From contig OX485804.1 of the NCBI GenBank assembly GCA_950295325.1, forward strand, positions 38,376,001 to 38,440,000: a stretch of DNA of 64,000 nt, read 5' to 3'. Positions 22,906 to 33,683 of this stretch are shown here, one piece after another. The first letter of the stretch is position 1, and each line of letters starts with the position of its first letter. A model generated the notes under the pieces. That model saw only the letters and a list, made by a program, of their open reading frames with translations, ran no database searches and was not told the DNA's origin. This stretch comes from Polytrichum commune. Taxonomy: Eukaryota > Streptophyta > Polytrichopsida > Polytrichales > Polytrichaceae. The position numbers and the translations under genes were made by a program.

Positions 22906-23138
22906 ACTTCCACACCTAAAGCAAATTCAAATTCAAATTCAAATTCAAAATATAAAATATATATATATATATATATATATATCCCAAACAAGAACCACAT
23001 ATAACTCACTAGCTACCGAAAATCAACACTGATTACTAAATATAGTGTCTACGTCCTGAAAGGGGCGAAGTAGTTTTACATCTAAAGCCAATGCCGTAAG
23101 GCTTGGCCTAGGATGTTCTACGAACATACACTTTATTC
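22906..23138 (+). other. LINE 3' UTR with simple repeats
   Basis: Contains about four and a half CAAATT units (22920-22948) and an (AT)13-14 run (22955-22982), followed by unique sequence leading to the terminal hairpin. Confidence 0.8.
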
Positions 23139-23176
23139 ACTCCGGCCCCCTCCGGAGGCCGGAGTTCTTCTTCTTC
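23139..23176 (+). other. LINE 3'-terminal hairpin and (TTC)4 tail
   Basis: ACTCCGGCC (23139-23147) pairs with GGCCGGAGT (23157-23165) over a 9-nt loop, immediately followed by TTCTTCTTCTTC-like tail and the right TSD. In several LINE clades a 3' stem-loop and a short tandem tail are recognised by the reverse transcriptase, so this is the probable RNA recognition element. Confidence 0.75.
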
Positions 23177-23189
23177 TGGAGAAACAAGG
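23177..23189. repeat. Right copy of the LINE target-site duplication
   Basis: TGGAGAAACAAGG, identical to 10699-10711, directly after the tail. Confidence 0.85.
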
Positions 23190-23262
23190 AGTATGTGCCT
23201 TCCCGCACTGTGCATTGGAAACAGAAAGACTAGATAATAAATTGGAAGGCACATACTCCTTG
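23185..23262. repeat. 19-bp inverted repeat at the LINE target
   Basis: CAAGGAGTATGTGCCTTCC at 23185 and its exact inverse at 23244-23262 flank a 40-base loop. The first arm overlaps the TSD by five bases, so the LINE entered at the base of a hairpin-forming sequence. Confidence 0.75.
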
Positions 23263-23943
23263 TAACTTGAGAAGTGGCATGCCTAGTTTGGATCCTTCCC
23301 TAGATTGGAGGAGAGCAAACACTACAAATGTAACAAATCCCAAAAATGTAATGGGTTTGAGCATGACATGTTTACACTTGCTCAAACTATTGAGAACTTG
23401 AAGATTAGTCAAGGGTCTCATGAGTTGGAACATTGGAGTAAGACTTGTGGAATCCACGTATCACATTCCCAAGAATGACAAGTTCGAGCTCTCCCATTTC
23501 AAACTATAGTGTTAAGGATATCTAAAAGCTTGATGAAATATAAAATACAACAAGGAGGAAATGACATGAGATATGCTCGCCTTTGGTTAACTCCTAAAAG
23601 TTTTTGGAGCCTGATTCAAACCTCTTTTACATACATTAATTTGGAATTCTAGAACGTGATATTACAGTGTGGTGTGACTTTTTGGTAGAGAGTGATAGCT
23701 TGCTATCATGGAAACTTACACTTCTTACCAACCACTCAAAGTGATTCAAAATGAATTTGACGGGGATATCATACCTATGGTATAAAGAGAGGATAGACAA
23801 TCAATATGAAACTGTTGAAAGTATTTATGGGTTGAGTTACCCACTTGTTTTCATGCCCCTTCACTCAAGCTTGCTTTTGGCATTGCACCATACAACGAAC
23901 AGGAAGAAGCGACCACTAGTTACATATGGACATGTTCGGTTTG
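23263..23943. other. Intergenic DNA, nothing recognised
   Basis: No protein-like frame or recognised repeat. Confidence 0.45.
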
Positions 23944-24125
23944 ATAAGTAACCGGTTCCCGGTCAGGACTTTAGAAAGCTATTAATCATTTAAAAGAATT
24001 TAGAGAACATGCCTCAAATCAATGAAGAATAAACCGACAGATGTCGACATGTAAGCGGTTGGACTTGGAAACACTAGCGTCTCGACCGAATATGCCCAAG
24101 AATCTCCCGGACACCGACACCATCA
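23944..24125 (+). repeat. Interspersed repeat family D, copy 2
   Basis: Diverged copy of the 7490 and 34735 segments (GTAACCGGTT, TCAATGAAGAATAA, GACATGTAAGCGGTTGGACT, TATGCCCAAGAA). It directly abuts the TIR element at 24147. Confidence 0.6.
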
Positions 24126-24146
24126 CCCAACACTTTCTTATTCTAA

Positions 24147-25543
24147 GGGCCGCTTTACACCTAGAGGCCGGGCCAATTCGTTGTGTAAGAGGCTTGAAAT
24201 CCTCACTTGTGATTGGCCAAAAGGTTGAAATCGGTCCCAACCCCTTTACACCTAGAGGCCGGGCCAATTTCATGGTATGGTTTTTTTAATCAAAAAATGC
24301 ATGGTATGACACAACCCGAGCTCATTGAATTGGGTGCATCCAAAATAGAAGGCCAATTCTTGGCCTCGGGGCCAATGTCTAATTTCAGTAAATAATTTTT
24401 TTTAAAACAAAATATGATTTTTTTAGCGAACCATATCCACTGCATAATGTGGAAATATGAACAGCTCTATGCTAAATTATGCTAGATCCGTTGAATTATG
24501 CTAGATTTATTGAATCGGCCTAACTTCTTGGCCCTAAGACCTTTACATATGGGAAAATTGGCCCATGTAGTAAGTTTTTGCTCTCAGTTAAATAACCCAA
24601 AACTCAGGGTACAAACTCTCAAGGAAGGCTTTACAAGCGTCTATTACAGGCATTTGTCACATTATAGTTCATTAATCAGACAATAGGGTTGCTATCTTCA
24701 CTCTAAATCATGACTGGTATGTATTTTGCTCTCCTTTTCCCTCTTGGTTTTCCTCTCAATATTTCTCAGTCACTAGGGTATGTGTGTCAGTAAGCTGTAG
24801 TTTCCATCTCACCATGAGATTTTGTATAACAATAGTCTTTCGAGAACAATAGTCTTTGAGTATCACAATTATCTTTGGTAACCATTGGCCAATGCATCTT
24901 CCAATCATAACAATTCCTTCATTACTTGGCCCTGTTAATTCCAATGAAAGACAAAGTGTTCATTCATTAGTCTCAAAGTTTAATCATTACTCACAACTTA
25001 TGCAACTAGCAACAATCATCAAGTCAAGCTATAGTCTTGATTGCCCTGCACAACCTGCAACAACAACAACCAGGGTAACACACAAAACAATAGTTGATCT
25101 GGTTAGCTTGCCCTTTTATCCTCAAAGATCAAGTCTCTAGACTAAGTCTCAATTTACAACTCCACTTAAGACTAGGATAACTTATGCCTAGATCTCATTG
25201 ATAATCCAAAGTTCATCCTATCTTAGACTTACTCTCAATAACCCTAACTTCTCAAATCCCTTTTAATCAACTGATCAGAAGTGATTTCTCATCACTTTAG
25301 TTGATTAGGGTCCTCTCATTAAACTCCCTTCCCAAATTATAATCCTATCATCCTAAAATTCAGGATTCAACTATAATCTCATTCGGCTAAACTATTCATT
25401 TTTTTCAGCACTGCCTCTCACAGGCTTCAACCATAGTCAATCATTCCACTTTGTGGTCTGGCTTTTGGCCTTACAATTTCCTCTCAGTGCTCATCTCATG
25501 CCTCAACTATAGCCAATAGTTTAACTCTCGGCCTCACACATGG

Positions 25544-25592
<49 letters not shown>

Positions 25593-26779
25593 GTCGCTCT
25601 CGGCTCACCCTCTCACAGGGAGACGATAGTTTTTCCTCACTTCCTTTCATTAATTTCTGACTTCTTCGGCCAAGGATTTTACTTCAGCTCTCCTCTCAAT
25701 TGGACATTGTCCATAGTTCCACTTAACCCCTCATCCTCGAGGTTTTGACCACTCAGTGATTGTCTCCCAGACCAGATACGCTTCTCACTCAGACAATAGT
25801 TTGCTTGTATCACAATATTCACCATTTCGGTAGGCTCAACTATGTGCACGGGTTCACATTCAAACAATAGTTACACAATGTTTAGTTCAGTCCGTCAATA
25901 GTTTCCACTCGTGTTTTCTCCTCGTAGTTTTCTCTCCCTTATTTGTATATTCTCTCACTCTGAGGTTGATACATTCTCACACAATCTCTCAATCCTTCTC
26001 ATAATCTGAACTCACTCAATTTCTCTCTCATTCTCGCGTTGCTCACTATAATCCAAGTACGCTCAATTTCATGATTAATTTCACCATTTACAATTCACTC
26101 CCAGACTGTTTAATAATCCGCTCACGTTGCTTCATCCTCATCGGTTCACACGCACTCACTCTGGCAATTCTAGTCTCAATCAATTGTAATTATCACAACA
26201 GAATATAGTTATCCCACATTGCATTCATGCTATCTCAACAAACAAAAAGTTCGACACTGCTCCGGCCATTCAATGCCAACAACCATCGAAAACACAATAA
26301 ACTTAAACGGAGTCTGGCAATCCTGTAATCATTGCAGTGATTACTCAATTTCTCATAAAATAGTTTAACTATTATCCTCGCACAATGTGTGTCGAGGGAG
26401 ACAAGACTATCAGTTAAACAATGTGCTAAAAAACTATCAGAGTAATGTTTGCTTTCCTCCCCCTTGCCAGCCCTCTTAGCTTGGCGGGGGAGACAACGAT
26501 AGTTCCAGTAACCGACTAGGGCCACCTATGGCCGTGCCTATGGTTATAACCAACTTCCTAGCCTATGGTTCAACTATTTTCATCCGCTTGGATAAACTTC
26601 ATCCAAGACTCAACTATGTACCTATAATTAAACTAATTGACCAAAAATTTGACTCACAACCCCCATTATAATCTTATTATAATGTGTAGTTGAGGCCGGC
26701 CTCCAACCCAAAACAGGCTAAAATTTCATGTAATTGGCCTCAAGGGGAATTGGCCCGGCCTCTAGGTGTAAAGCGACCC
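24147..26779. mobile_element. 2.6-kb non-autonomous TIR element with TAA target duplication
   Basis: GGGCCGCTTTACACCTAGAG at the left is mirrored at the right with one change in about 33 bases (GGGTCGC). TAA flanks both ends, so a 3-bp TWA duplication as in PIF/Harbinger elements is likely. Part of the left terminus is repeated at 24245-24272. No transposase frame is visible. The interior is C/T-rich with a (CT)n run and many spaced ACAATAGT/AACTATAG motifs that might be transposase-binding sites. Confidence 0.75.
25545..25590. repeat. (CT)n microsatellite
   Basis: More than 20 uninterrupted CT units inside the 2.6-kb TIR element. Confidence 0.95.
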
Positions 26780-27067
26780 TAAATTTGCATCCAATGCATG
26801 AGAAATTCAGTGTAATTCTCTCACAATCGCAGCACAAGCATTGGGATTTCCGGCCTCCGCCTTGATCGATGTAACCAACCGCACATCGATTGCAATTCTA
26901 GGCGTCTGTGAAGCATCCGGGGCGCTTTCTATCCGAGGATTTAGGGATCCCTTCAGTACTACGAAATTTCTTTTCTAATAATACACAGGTCGGAAGCCAG
27001 TCTGCATGAAGAAAAAAAAAAAAAAAGGCCAAGAAACACATGCAATCTATGGATACAATGTTGGATT

Positions 27068-27286
27068 TCATGGGGGCTCTTTCTTCACATTCGGAAGAAC
27101 TCGGCTGTGCATCATTTCAACTATCTTCCTGTAACGAGAACGGTGGTCTCCCCTAAAATTTTTATATTGGAAATCGGTACCACTGTTCAATAAATCTTCA
27201 ATGTTGCACAAGTGCAACAAAAGTGTAAGTTTTGTTTTGGTGGATGACAAGTGCAAACCCTTTTTTTTTCGCGTCGCTGCGGCCAT
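27068..27286 (-). CDS. Hypothetical 72-residue protein
   Basis: Minus-strand ATG frame beginning MAAATRKKK, with a basic N terminus, a hydrophobic LTLLLHL stretch and a basic C-terminal half (RGDHRSRYRK, NVKKEPP). I do not recognise it. It sits between the 2.6-kb TIR element and a 25S fragment, with no clear promoter or splice sites, so it may be a chance frame or a piece of a transposon gene. Confidence 0.2.
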   Translation of the reverse strand: MAAATRKKKGLHLSSTKTKLTLLLHLCNIEDLLNSGTDFQYKNFRGDHRSRYRKIVEMMHSRVLPNVKKEPP

Positions 27287-27514
27287 TTTCCTGGTGTATT
27301 GCTACCAATGTCTTTTGATATTGTTTGGGTATTTATAATGAGGATTTCACATTTTCGATACCAAGAAGGTGTGGAACTTGAAGACATTTTTTATGTTTGA
27401 TACCATGACCCTCATGCCCTAGGTGAAATCGTCCTAGTAACAACATATGGGTTTAGAATGGTGAACTTGGGTGTACTAAGATTTTCCCACTTTTAGCATA
27501 CCCATTAGAACTAG

Positions 27515-27785
27515 CGATGTGGGATGAACCAAGAGCCGGGTTACGGTGCCAAACTGCGTGCTAACCTAGATCCCGCAAAGGGTGTTGATTGATTAAGGCA
27601 ACATGGCAGTGGTCATGGAAGTCGAAATCCGTTAAGGAGTGTGTAACAACATGGTGGTGGTCATGGAAGTCGAAATCCATTAAGGAGTGTGTAACAACAA
27701 GTCACGTGCCGAATTGACTAGCCCTAAATATGGTTGGCACTGAAGCGGGCGACCTACACCCGGCCACTGGGGCAAGAGCGAGGCC
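27515..27785 (+). pseudogene. 25S rRNA fragment (central region) with 48-bp duplication
   Basis: Plus-strand sequence matching the middle of large-subunit rRNA: GAGCCGGGTTACGGTGCC, GCTAACCTAGA, AAGGGTGTTGATTGATTAAG, GGTCATGGAAGTCGAAATCC, TAAGGAGTGTGTAACAAC, GACTAGCCCTAAATATGG, GCGACCTACACCCGGCCA. A 48-bp unit starting CAACATGG is tandemly repeated at 27599 and 27647 with few differences. Decayed and truncated at both ends, it is a second rRNA relic separate from the one at 2.2-4.5 kb. Confidence 0.85.
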
Positions 27786-27789
27786 GCGA

Positions 27790-28110
27790 GAGTGATCGGG
27801 GAGATTTTTGGGCATAATCGGTTGAGATCCCAGTGTTTGCAAGTCCAACCCCATGATCAACATTAGGCTAACGGGCTCACATTCATGCCGATACTAAGAT
27901 ACGGGTGTTATTTTTATTTTTATTTTATTTGCAAGTCCAACCGGTTACATGTTGACATCCTTCGGTTTTCCTTTATTAAATTGGGGTATAATTTGTAGAC
28001 TCCTCTAAAATGATCTGTAGTTCTTTTGAAGTCTCCAACTTCAACTGGTTATTTCTCAAACTCAACCGGTTCATCTGCAACTAACTGCCGGTTCTCCCCG
28101 ATCATTGAAT
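27790..28110 (-). repeat. Interspersed repeat family D, inverted copy
   Basis: Inverse of the 34735 segment (AACCGGTTCATCTGCAACTA, AACTTCAACTGGTTATTTCTC, GGTTACATGTTGACATCC). It begins directly at the end of the 25S fragment and has a small inner duplication (GCAAGTCCAACC twice). Confidence 0.65.
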
Positions 28111-29146
28111 TGGTCCATCATGGGGCAATCCTATGTCAATAGCGCAATGCATGCCATGTATCAATCCTTACTTCAAGGTACTTCATTGTTGTCTATCTTC
28201 CTTCTCCCGTATGCTAAGATGCTATGGAATCATTCTTAGCTTAATGGAATGACATAAGCTTTATTCCATTTGCACCGGGAGGCTATTTAAGATTACTAGG
28301 CTACTCTCAAGAATGTTGTAGGGAGTGTGTGGGTGGGGGGGGGGGGTCTAGCACATGAGTGCACAATAAGGTTAGGCCAAGTAGATAAAAAAAAGGTTCA
28401 AAGTTTATATATATGCATACTTGTCGTTTTCTAGGGCGGTCTTTTTCTTTCCAAGGGTTTGTTATTATTATTCAACGAACGGGCGTAGCCTTCCCATTCA
28501 ATTAAAGACCATGGTCTTGACCTAAAAACAACACGGGTTTAGTATACTAAAGCATTTTTTTGGTCCACTTTACCATACCTACACCCGTGACCCAACAAAG
28601 ATTTGTTTTGCCTACAAATATCAAAGGCCTATTTTTGCAAGTTTCTCTTCTCTTTCTTTCCATATACATATGGTATGGATTTTTTTTAAATTTTTTTTAA
28701 TGATGTACATACATCAATTTAGTTCTTAGCTATAACTTCATATGTATATCCTTTATTTTTGTCCACCTTATAAACGTATACGGGGGTATTAAGTTGAAGG
28801 TGACGCACACATGTGAAGAGAAATTTTAGTGAAGGGCACCCCCACCCTTCCCCACCCCCCGACCCCCTCCCTCCCTTTGACGGGATAATGTAATAAGCCA
28901 ATTGGATGTGCCATACACTATACTATTTCCTCATGGATCACATTGTAACAGTTGTTGGGAAAGGTGGCTTGGAATTTGTGATGTCTACGTAAACCCATCC
29001 ATTGTGGAAGAAGTGGTGCGAGTAGAAACAAAGCCCTTCCATAGTGAGGGTCGGTTTATTCCAATAGAATCTCACTAATCTAATTCAAAACCTCTAACAT
29101 TATTTCTGAAATCATATCGTTTAACAATAAAACCTATAAAGCTTTG
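28111..29146. other. Intergenic DNA, nothing recognised
   Basis: No gene. A G-run at about 28336-28348 and several T-runs are the only landmarks. Confidence 0.45.
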
Positions 29147-29648
29147 GGGCCACTTCACACACGAGATTGAGAGCCCGTGACCATTACACTTCAAGCACTC
29201 TCATTGGTGGAAAAGGCAGAGCCGGTCCAAGTTCGCTTCCCATTGCACTAGAGGGACCAACATAGTATGTGGATGCAAGATGGTTGTAAGTCTACATGGA
29301 CTCCTACATTGCATCAAAGGGAGCATGTTTCACGGTCACATGAACTATTTTCAAAAATCACCTCTTGGAGGTAGGCCTAACACGAAATTAGGAGACCATG
29401 TCACTCCAAACGTTAACAACCATTGGTTTATTCTACTGTATCGTGTGTGAGGACCTATATACATGATTAGACATTCATTGAAATGGCATTTGGTTGAGGG
29501 CCCATACATATATGGGTTCACACTAAGCTTGAGGGCCCGTGACCACACTACATGATTTTGGAGATGTGTTGGGACGGTCTTTGGACACTTTCTTTTGGGC
29601 TCTCACAATTTCGTGGTCACGGCTCTTGGCTCGTGTGTGAAGTGGCCC
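29147..29648. mobile_element. GGGCC-ended MITE, 502 bp, TTG target duplication
   Basis: Left end GGGCCACTTCACACACGAG, right end its inverse over 20 bases, with a further GAGCCCGTGACCA match inward. TTG flanks both sides. The interior is homologous to 51553-51955 (GGAGACCATGTCACTCCAAA, GGCATTTGGTTGAGGGCC), so both are copies of one subfamily. Non-coding. Confidence 0.8.
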
Positions 29649-29887
29649 TTGGAATCAATGTTTAATATTGAAGTCTTCAACACCTGTCAAATGCCATTTT
29701 GACCATCAAACAAGTCTTTTTTTTGGGCACTTCACAAAAATGTGCTCTACAAAGTTTCCACCTGTCACAGTGAAGGCCTCTCCAAAAATTGCATGTCACA
29801 AAATTTAGTGGCTACAATTTGCAAATAGAAACATAGTTGGACTCCAATCTTGGCACTCTAGTAGACACTTCCAATTTCAAATAGCTC

Positions 29888-30139
29888 TTGCAATTTCGAC
29901 TCAGCATCAATTTTAACTTCAACTTGGCAAGCAATGACATATGTGAACGTGGATTTTCCAAACAAAATTGGGTGAAGAGTGATCGCAAAAGTCGATTGAA
30001 ACTTGAAACATTCGACGCATTGATGCGCGTGTCATTATGCCGTCTTCCGATAGAAACTATGGATTGGACTAGAATTTTTGACACTTGGAAATCGATCAAA
30101 AACCGGAGGGCTTTGCCTTTGGAGTTGGATGATGATTAA
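29888..30139 (+). pseudogene. hAT transposase C-terminal dimerisation-domain remnant
   Basis: About 83 codons ending at TAA 30139. The stretch ASNDICERGFSKQNWVK, then RLKLETFDALMRVSL and the tail LPIETMDWTRIFDTWK are characteristic of the hAT-family C-terminal dimerisation domain (cERgFS-x-n-x-K...LDALMRIS). The frame starts without an ATG, and the upstream zinc finger and catalytic region are absent or unrecognisable, so this is a relic of an autonomous hAT transposon. Confidence 0.8.
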
Positions 30140-31282
30140 GTGCATTATGTAGAGACTCTAGATAATTTTAGTGCATCACTATACTGCACGTACTTCTCCA
30201 ATAAAAATAAATTAAAAGAAAAAAAAAAACGCCGGGGTTTCTTTTACACTGACGTGAATGGGAGCCCATTCATACTTCTCCAATATAGTGAGACATCATA
30301 CTATTTTCATATTCAATACAAAACAGCCAATGTCAAGTTGTTGCTCCTTTTTTTCTTTTTTGGTGCAGTGTTGCAAAAAAGTTTGAGGGATGAAGTGTGA
30401 TCATTTTGAAGCCCTTCACATTGAAATGCATGTGCACACTGCTTTGAATAGTGCATTACATGTTCACCTTCCTAGTAGATGAGTCAGCCAAGGAAACCAA
30501 AAAAAGAAGGGAATGAAACCTAGGAGCCTTCTTGGATATCGTGAGCCCATGCCGTACCAAGGTAGACTTTGCACGTACTACCTTTGCACTTGCAAGGATA
30601 ACGAATCCAATCTACCCCACTAAAATTGATGGATAAGATAGTGCTGCCCCAGGTGAACCCGGAATATATAACTTCGGAGTCTCGGCCATGAGAGAGAGAG
30701 AGAGAGAGAGTGTGTGTGTGGGGGGCGGAAGGTTCTCGATCGATTCTTAACGCGTGGGAGTACTTGTGGTTATATACTTGCCGGTTGGTTAGTTGGGACC
30801 TTACAAGTGAGACGTGGATGAACACGGTGAGAGGGGGTTTCAATCCTACACGAGTGTACCTCCCTCCCTCACACGCTTTCCATCATAAAAAAAGCCCCGA
30901 AAGTTCACACTCTAATGCCCCCTTCCCACCTGACTTTAGCTGAGACTAAAAGTATTTTCTAAAAATTGGATAAAGCCCCCTCGGTTATAGCGGAGGCATC
31001 CGGCTATCCCAATGCACCTACAAGAACTTGCTCCGGAGATTTTCAAGTAGGTTTTAGTTATGTAGCTTTCACACATGTTCATTGTTTTTATCTACCAAGC
31101 CTTGCTACTCGTCTATCTTACCATCGGTTTTTGTTAATGGAGCTCCGTGTGCCCTTGTAGCTAAGACTAAAAAGCAACGAATCACAAGGGCGGGAGGTGA
31201 CACTTTTAAAGGTCCTATGTTCTTGCCTCATGTTTAGGTACTGATGGGAGGGTTCAACTTGGTGCTTGAGGCATAACCTCCG
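30140..31282. other. Intergenic DNA with (AG)n/(TG)n microsatellite
   Basis: No gene recognised. A compound (AG)10 (TG)5 G-run tract lies at 30690-30725. Confidence 0.5.
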
Positions 31283-31500
31283 TAATATCACACCTTGTGG
31301 CGACCAAAGTGCACGTGATGTGAAGGAGTTACGTAGTGTTAAACGTGGATGCGTGATGAAAGAGGATTGGTGTAGCATATGGCATCATGAAATTCACTCT
31401 CAAATTTGTAATATCACACTTTGTGACAACCAAAGTGCACGTGGTATCATGGAGTTGTGTAGTGTTGACATTGATGCGTGATAAAAGAGGATTAGTGTAC
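31283..31500. repeat. Diverged tandem duplication, 126-bp period
   Basis: AATATCACACCTTGTGGCGA at 31283 recurs as AATATCACACTTTGTGACAA at 31409. The units stay alignable through AGAGGATTGGTGTA / AGAGGATTAGTGTA. Confidence 0.8.
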
Positions 31501-31515
31501 CACACAACATGTGGA

Positions 31516-32073
31516 ATGACATAAAGTCAACATTGCAGTAATGGCAATCGTTACAATGATGATAACGTGATGTGTGCGAGCGTGTGGTTTGAGTTCTTCA
31601 GTGGTTTATTTTAATGTTGAGACTCGTGTTATATGGGAGGGAAACATGATGACAAGGAGTGAGATTCAAACCGAGAACATCTGCTCCCTAGGGATTTGGG
31701 ATGTGAGAGAAGGAGTGACATTAAGGAGGTTGATATTATGGAATTTAAAAGTATAGTATGCAACTTGGAGATTTATTTGTTTAGTTGATTTGGCATGACA
31801 TAAAGTCAACATTGCAGTAATGGCAATCGTTACAATGATGATAACGTGATGTGTGCGAGCGTGTGGTTTGAGTTCTTTAGTGGTTTATTTTAATGTTGAG
31901 ACTCGTGTTATATGGGAGGGAAACATGATGACAAGGAGTGAGATTCAAACCGAGAACATCTGCTCCCCAGGGATTTGGGATGTGAGAGAAGGAGTGACAT
32001 TAAGGAGGTTGATATTATGGAATTTAAAAGTATAGTATGCAACTTGGAGATTTATTTGTTTAGTTGATTTGGC
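31516..32073. repeat. Recent tandem duplication of a 279-bp unit
   Basis: Copies 31516-31794 and 31795-32073 differ at only two positions that I see (TTCTTCAGTG/TTCTTTAGTG and CCCTAGG/CCCCAGG). Each copy carries the same 60-codon frame (31574 and 31853), which I do not regard as a gene. Confidence 0.95.
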
Positions 32074-32885
32074 ACCGGAAGTAACTATAAAAGACCATGA
32101 ACTAGTCTACTTGAGATCATTTGAGGTGAATTGGCAACAAACCTATAGGGGGTTAAGGTTTTTTTCTATGTTGGATGGATGAGAGCTAAGCACGTATGCA
32201 ATGATTATGTTTATCCAATGAACACAAAGCTTGCATGATTTAGGTTTACATTAGGGTCCAAGACAAAATGAAACGGAGGGAGGGAATTGTCACATACAAA
32301 CATACCTCTCATCCATCAAACATCAAAAACTTGATGATCTCTATATGTTTGTTGTTGATTCATGTCAAATGACTTGGACGAGATTAAGTTGGGCCTTTGA
32401 AACTAATTCCGGTGTCAAATAAACTAAAAGTAATAATCTTTGGGTTGCGTTTTATTTCAAGGATTGTGTGGTGGATGAATGAGAGGTACACTCATATGCA
32501 ATAATTCCCTCTGTTGAATTGAAAATTAAATCCTCAAGGGCCGTTTACACTACCAAGGTGGTTGTGGTCATGGTTCACCACATAAACGACCACAAACTAT
32601 GGTTTATTTCATTTACACTTTTCTTGTGTGGATCCTTGGGGTTTGTGGTTGATGGTGGGGTCTTGGTCTTCAAGGCCAATGTATGGGAAGTTGAGAAAGC
32701 AACTAGTTTGATACTACGATCCCAAAGCAACAAGGAAATAATCACTTAAATTTCCCCTCGAGCCCAAGACCTAAACCAAGACCCCACCAAGTCCTAACCT
32801 ACTTTGTCTTCAATCCCTTCTACCAACTTTTACTTTAGGCAGTTTTGATTTAGTTTCTTAATTATTTAGCACCATGTTGTTTTCC
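32074..32885. other. Intergenic, one isolated GGGCC-type end
   Basis: GGGCCGTTTACACTACC at about 32538 looks like one end of the GGGCC-ended family, but no partner end was found. No gene. Confidence 0.4.
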
Positions 32886-32995
32886 CATAACATTATTCAA
32901 ATCCATAACAATGTTCTATGGGACTGACATTATTCCACATTTGTGGAATATTGTCAGTCCCACATAACACTGCTATGGATCTGAATAATGATATT
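32886..32995. mobile_element. MITE family A, copy 3 (shortened)
   Basis: About 110 bp: CATAACATTATTCAAATCC at the left, inverse of CATTATTCAGATCCATA at the right, with GGGACTGACATTATTCCACA mirrored in the centre. It lacks part of the middle present in the 147-158-bp copies. Confidence 0.75.
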
Positions 32996-33683
32996 ACCTC
33001 CCCAATTTATAGTCTTACATGAATCAAGGGTCATATATTGGTTGAGAACAAAATTTCGAACCTCACCTTTGATCCCTTTGCTTTACCTTTGGAGGTTTCA
33101 TATTCAATTGGTCGTATCACATGTGGCACTTCAAACTTGTCTTAGGCATTCAAACTTAACACCTTTGTGACGGCTAGGACAAGACGACCACCTCTTTAAA
33201 CTGGACCCCCACCACTATTACCAAAACAACGGGGGTCTAGTAAAAACACAAACCCCATAGATTTGTGATTTATTCATTTCAAGTAGATCTATATGGATAG
33301 ATTCAGGACCTCTGAAGCTACTATTGAGATTACAATTCCATACAAAAAAGATAAAAAGTAAATAAATATACGCTTATGATATAATTGGATGCGTTTTCAC
33401 GTCGGGTAATAATGAATAGGGGCCAAGCTCAAAGAGATGGGCATCTACATAGCCCTGGCCCCTCGTGACCAGTGCATGTGCATTTCCAACTATAAGCCCA
33501 TCAATATTACCCTAAGTCCAGGCTTTTGAAAAGCTCACATAAACACTGCTTAATAATGTTACACACCATTCACTCATTTCACTAAAATGTCCGACACGGC
33601 AGCGTTGGAGCCTCCCGTTTTGCAACCTTTTTGCCAGGTTCCCATCTCTGCACCCAACCAAGTTAAAATCGTCTCAAAGCTAA
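32996..33683. other. Intergenic DNA, nothing recognised
   Basis: No gene, RNA or repeat copy recognised. Confidence 0.45.

Larger units (their letters stand above)
10712..23176 (+). mobile_element. Near-complete 12.5-kb LINE (APE-RT-RNase H class)
   Basis: A single insertion bounded by 13-bp direct repeats. Order: G-rich 5' start, 2-kb GC-richer leader, ORF1, AT-rich spacer, an ATG-less frame ending in a 2A-like motif, ORF2 with APE-type endonuclease, LINE reverse transcriptase, RNase H, Cys/His finger and a conserved-looking C-terminal block, then a 3' UTR with simple repeats, a GC hairpin and a (TTC)4 tail. No LTRs are present. Full length is retained, but coding is broken: frameshifts at an A10 run (14354-14363) and a C12 run (16422-16433), stops at 15863, 20587 and 22546, and an altered endonuclease motif. 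Probably a recently inserted copy that can no longer move by itself. Confidence 0.9.

Noticed and set aside
30690-30725. AG/TG tract as a regulatory element
   Set aside because: An ordinary compound microsatellite with no gene start nearby.
31574-32035. Two identical-looking 60-codon frames as duplicated small genes
   Set aside because: They are just the same chance frame carried along by the 279-bp tandem duplication; one of the two differences changes the protein and there is no promoter or motif.
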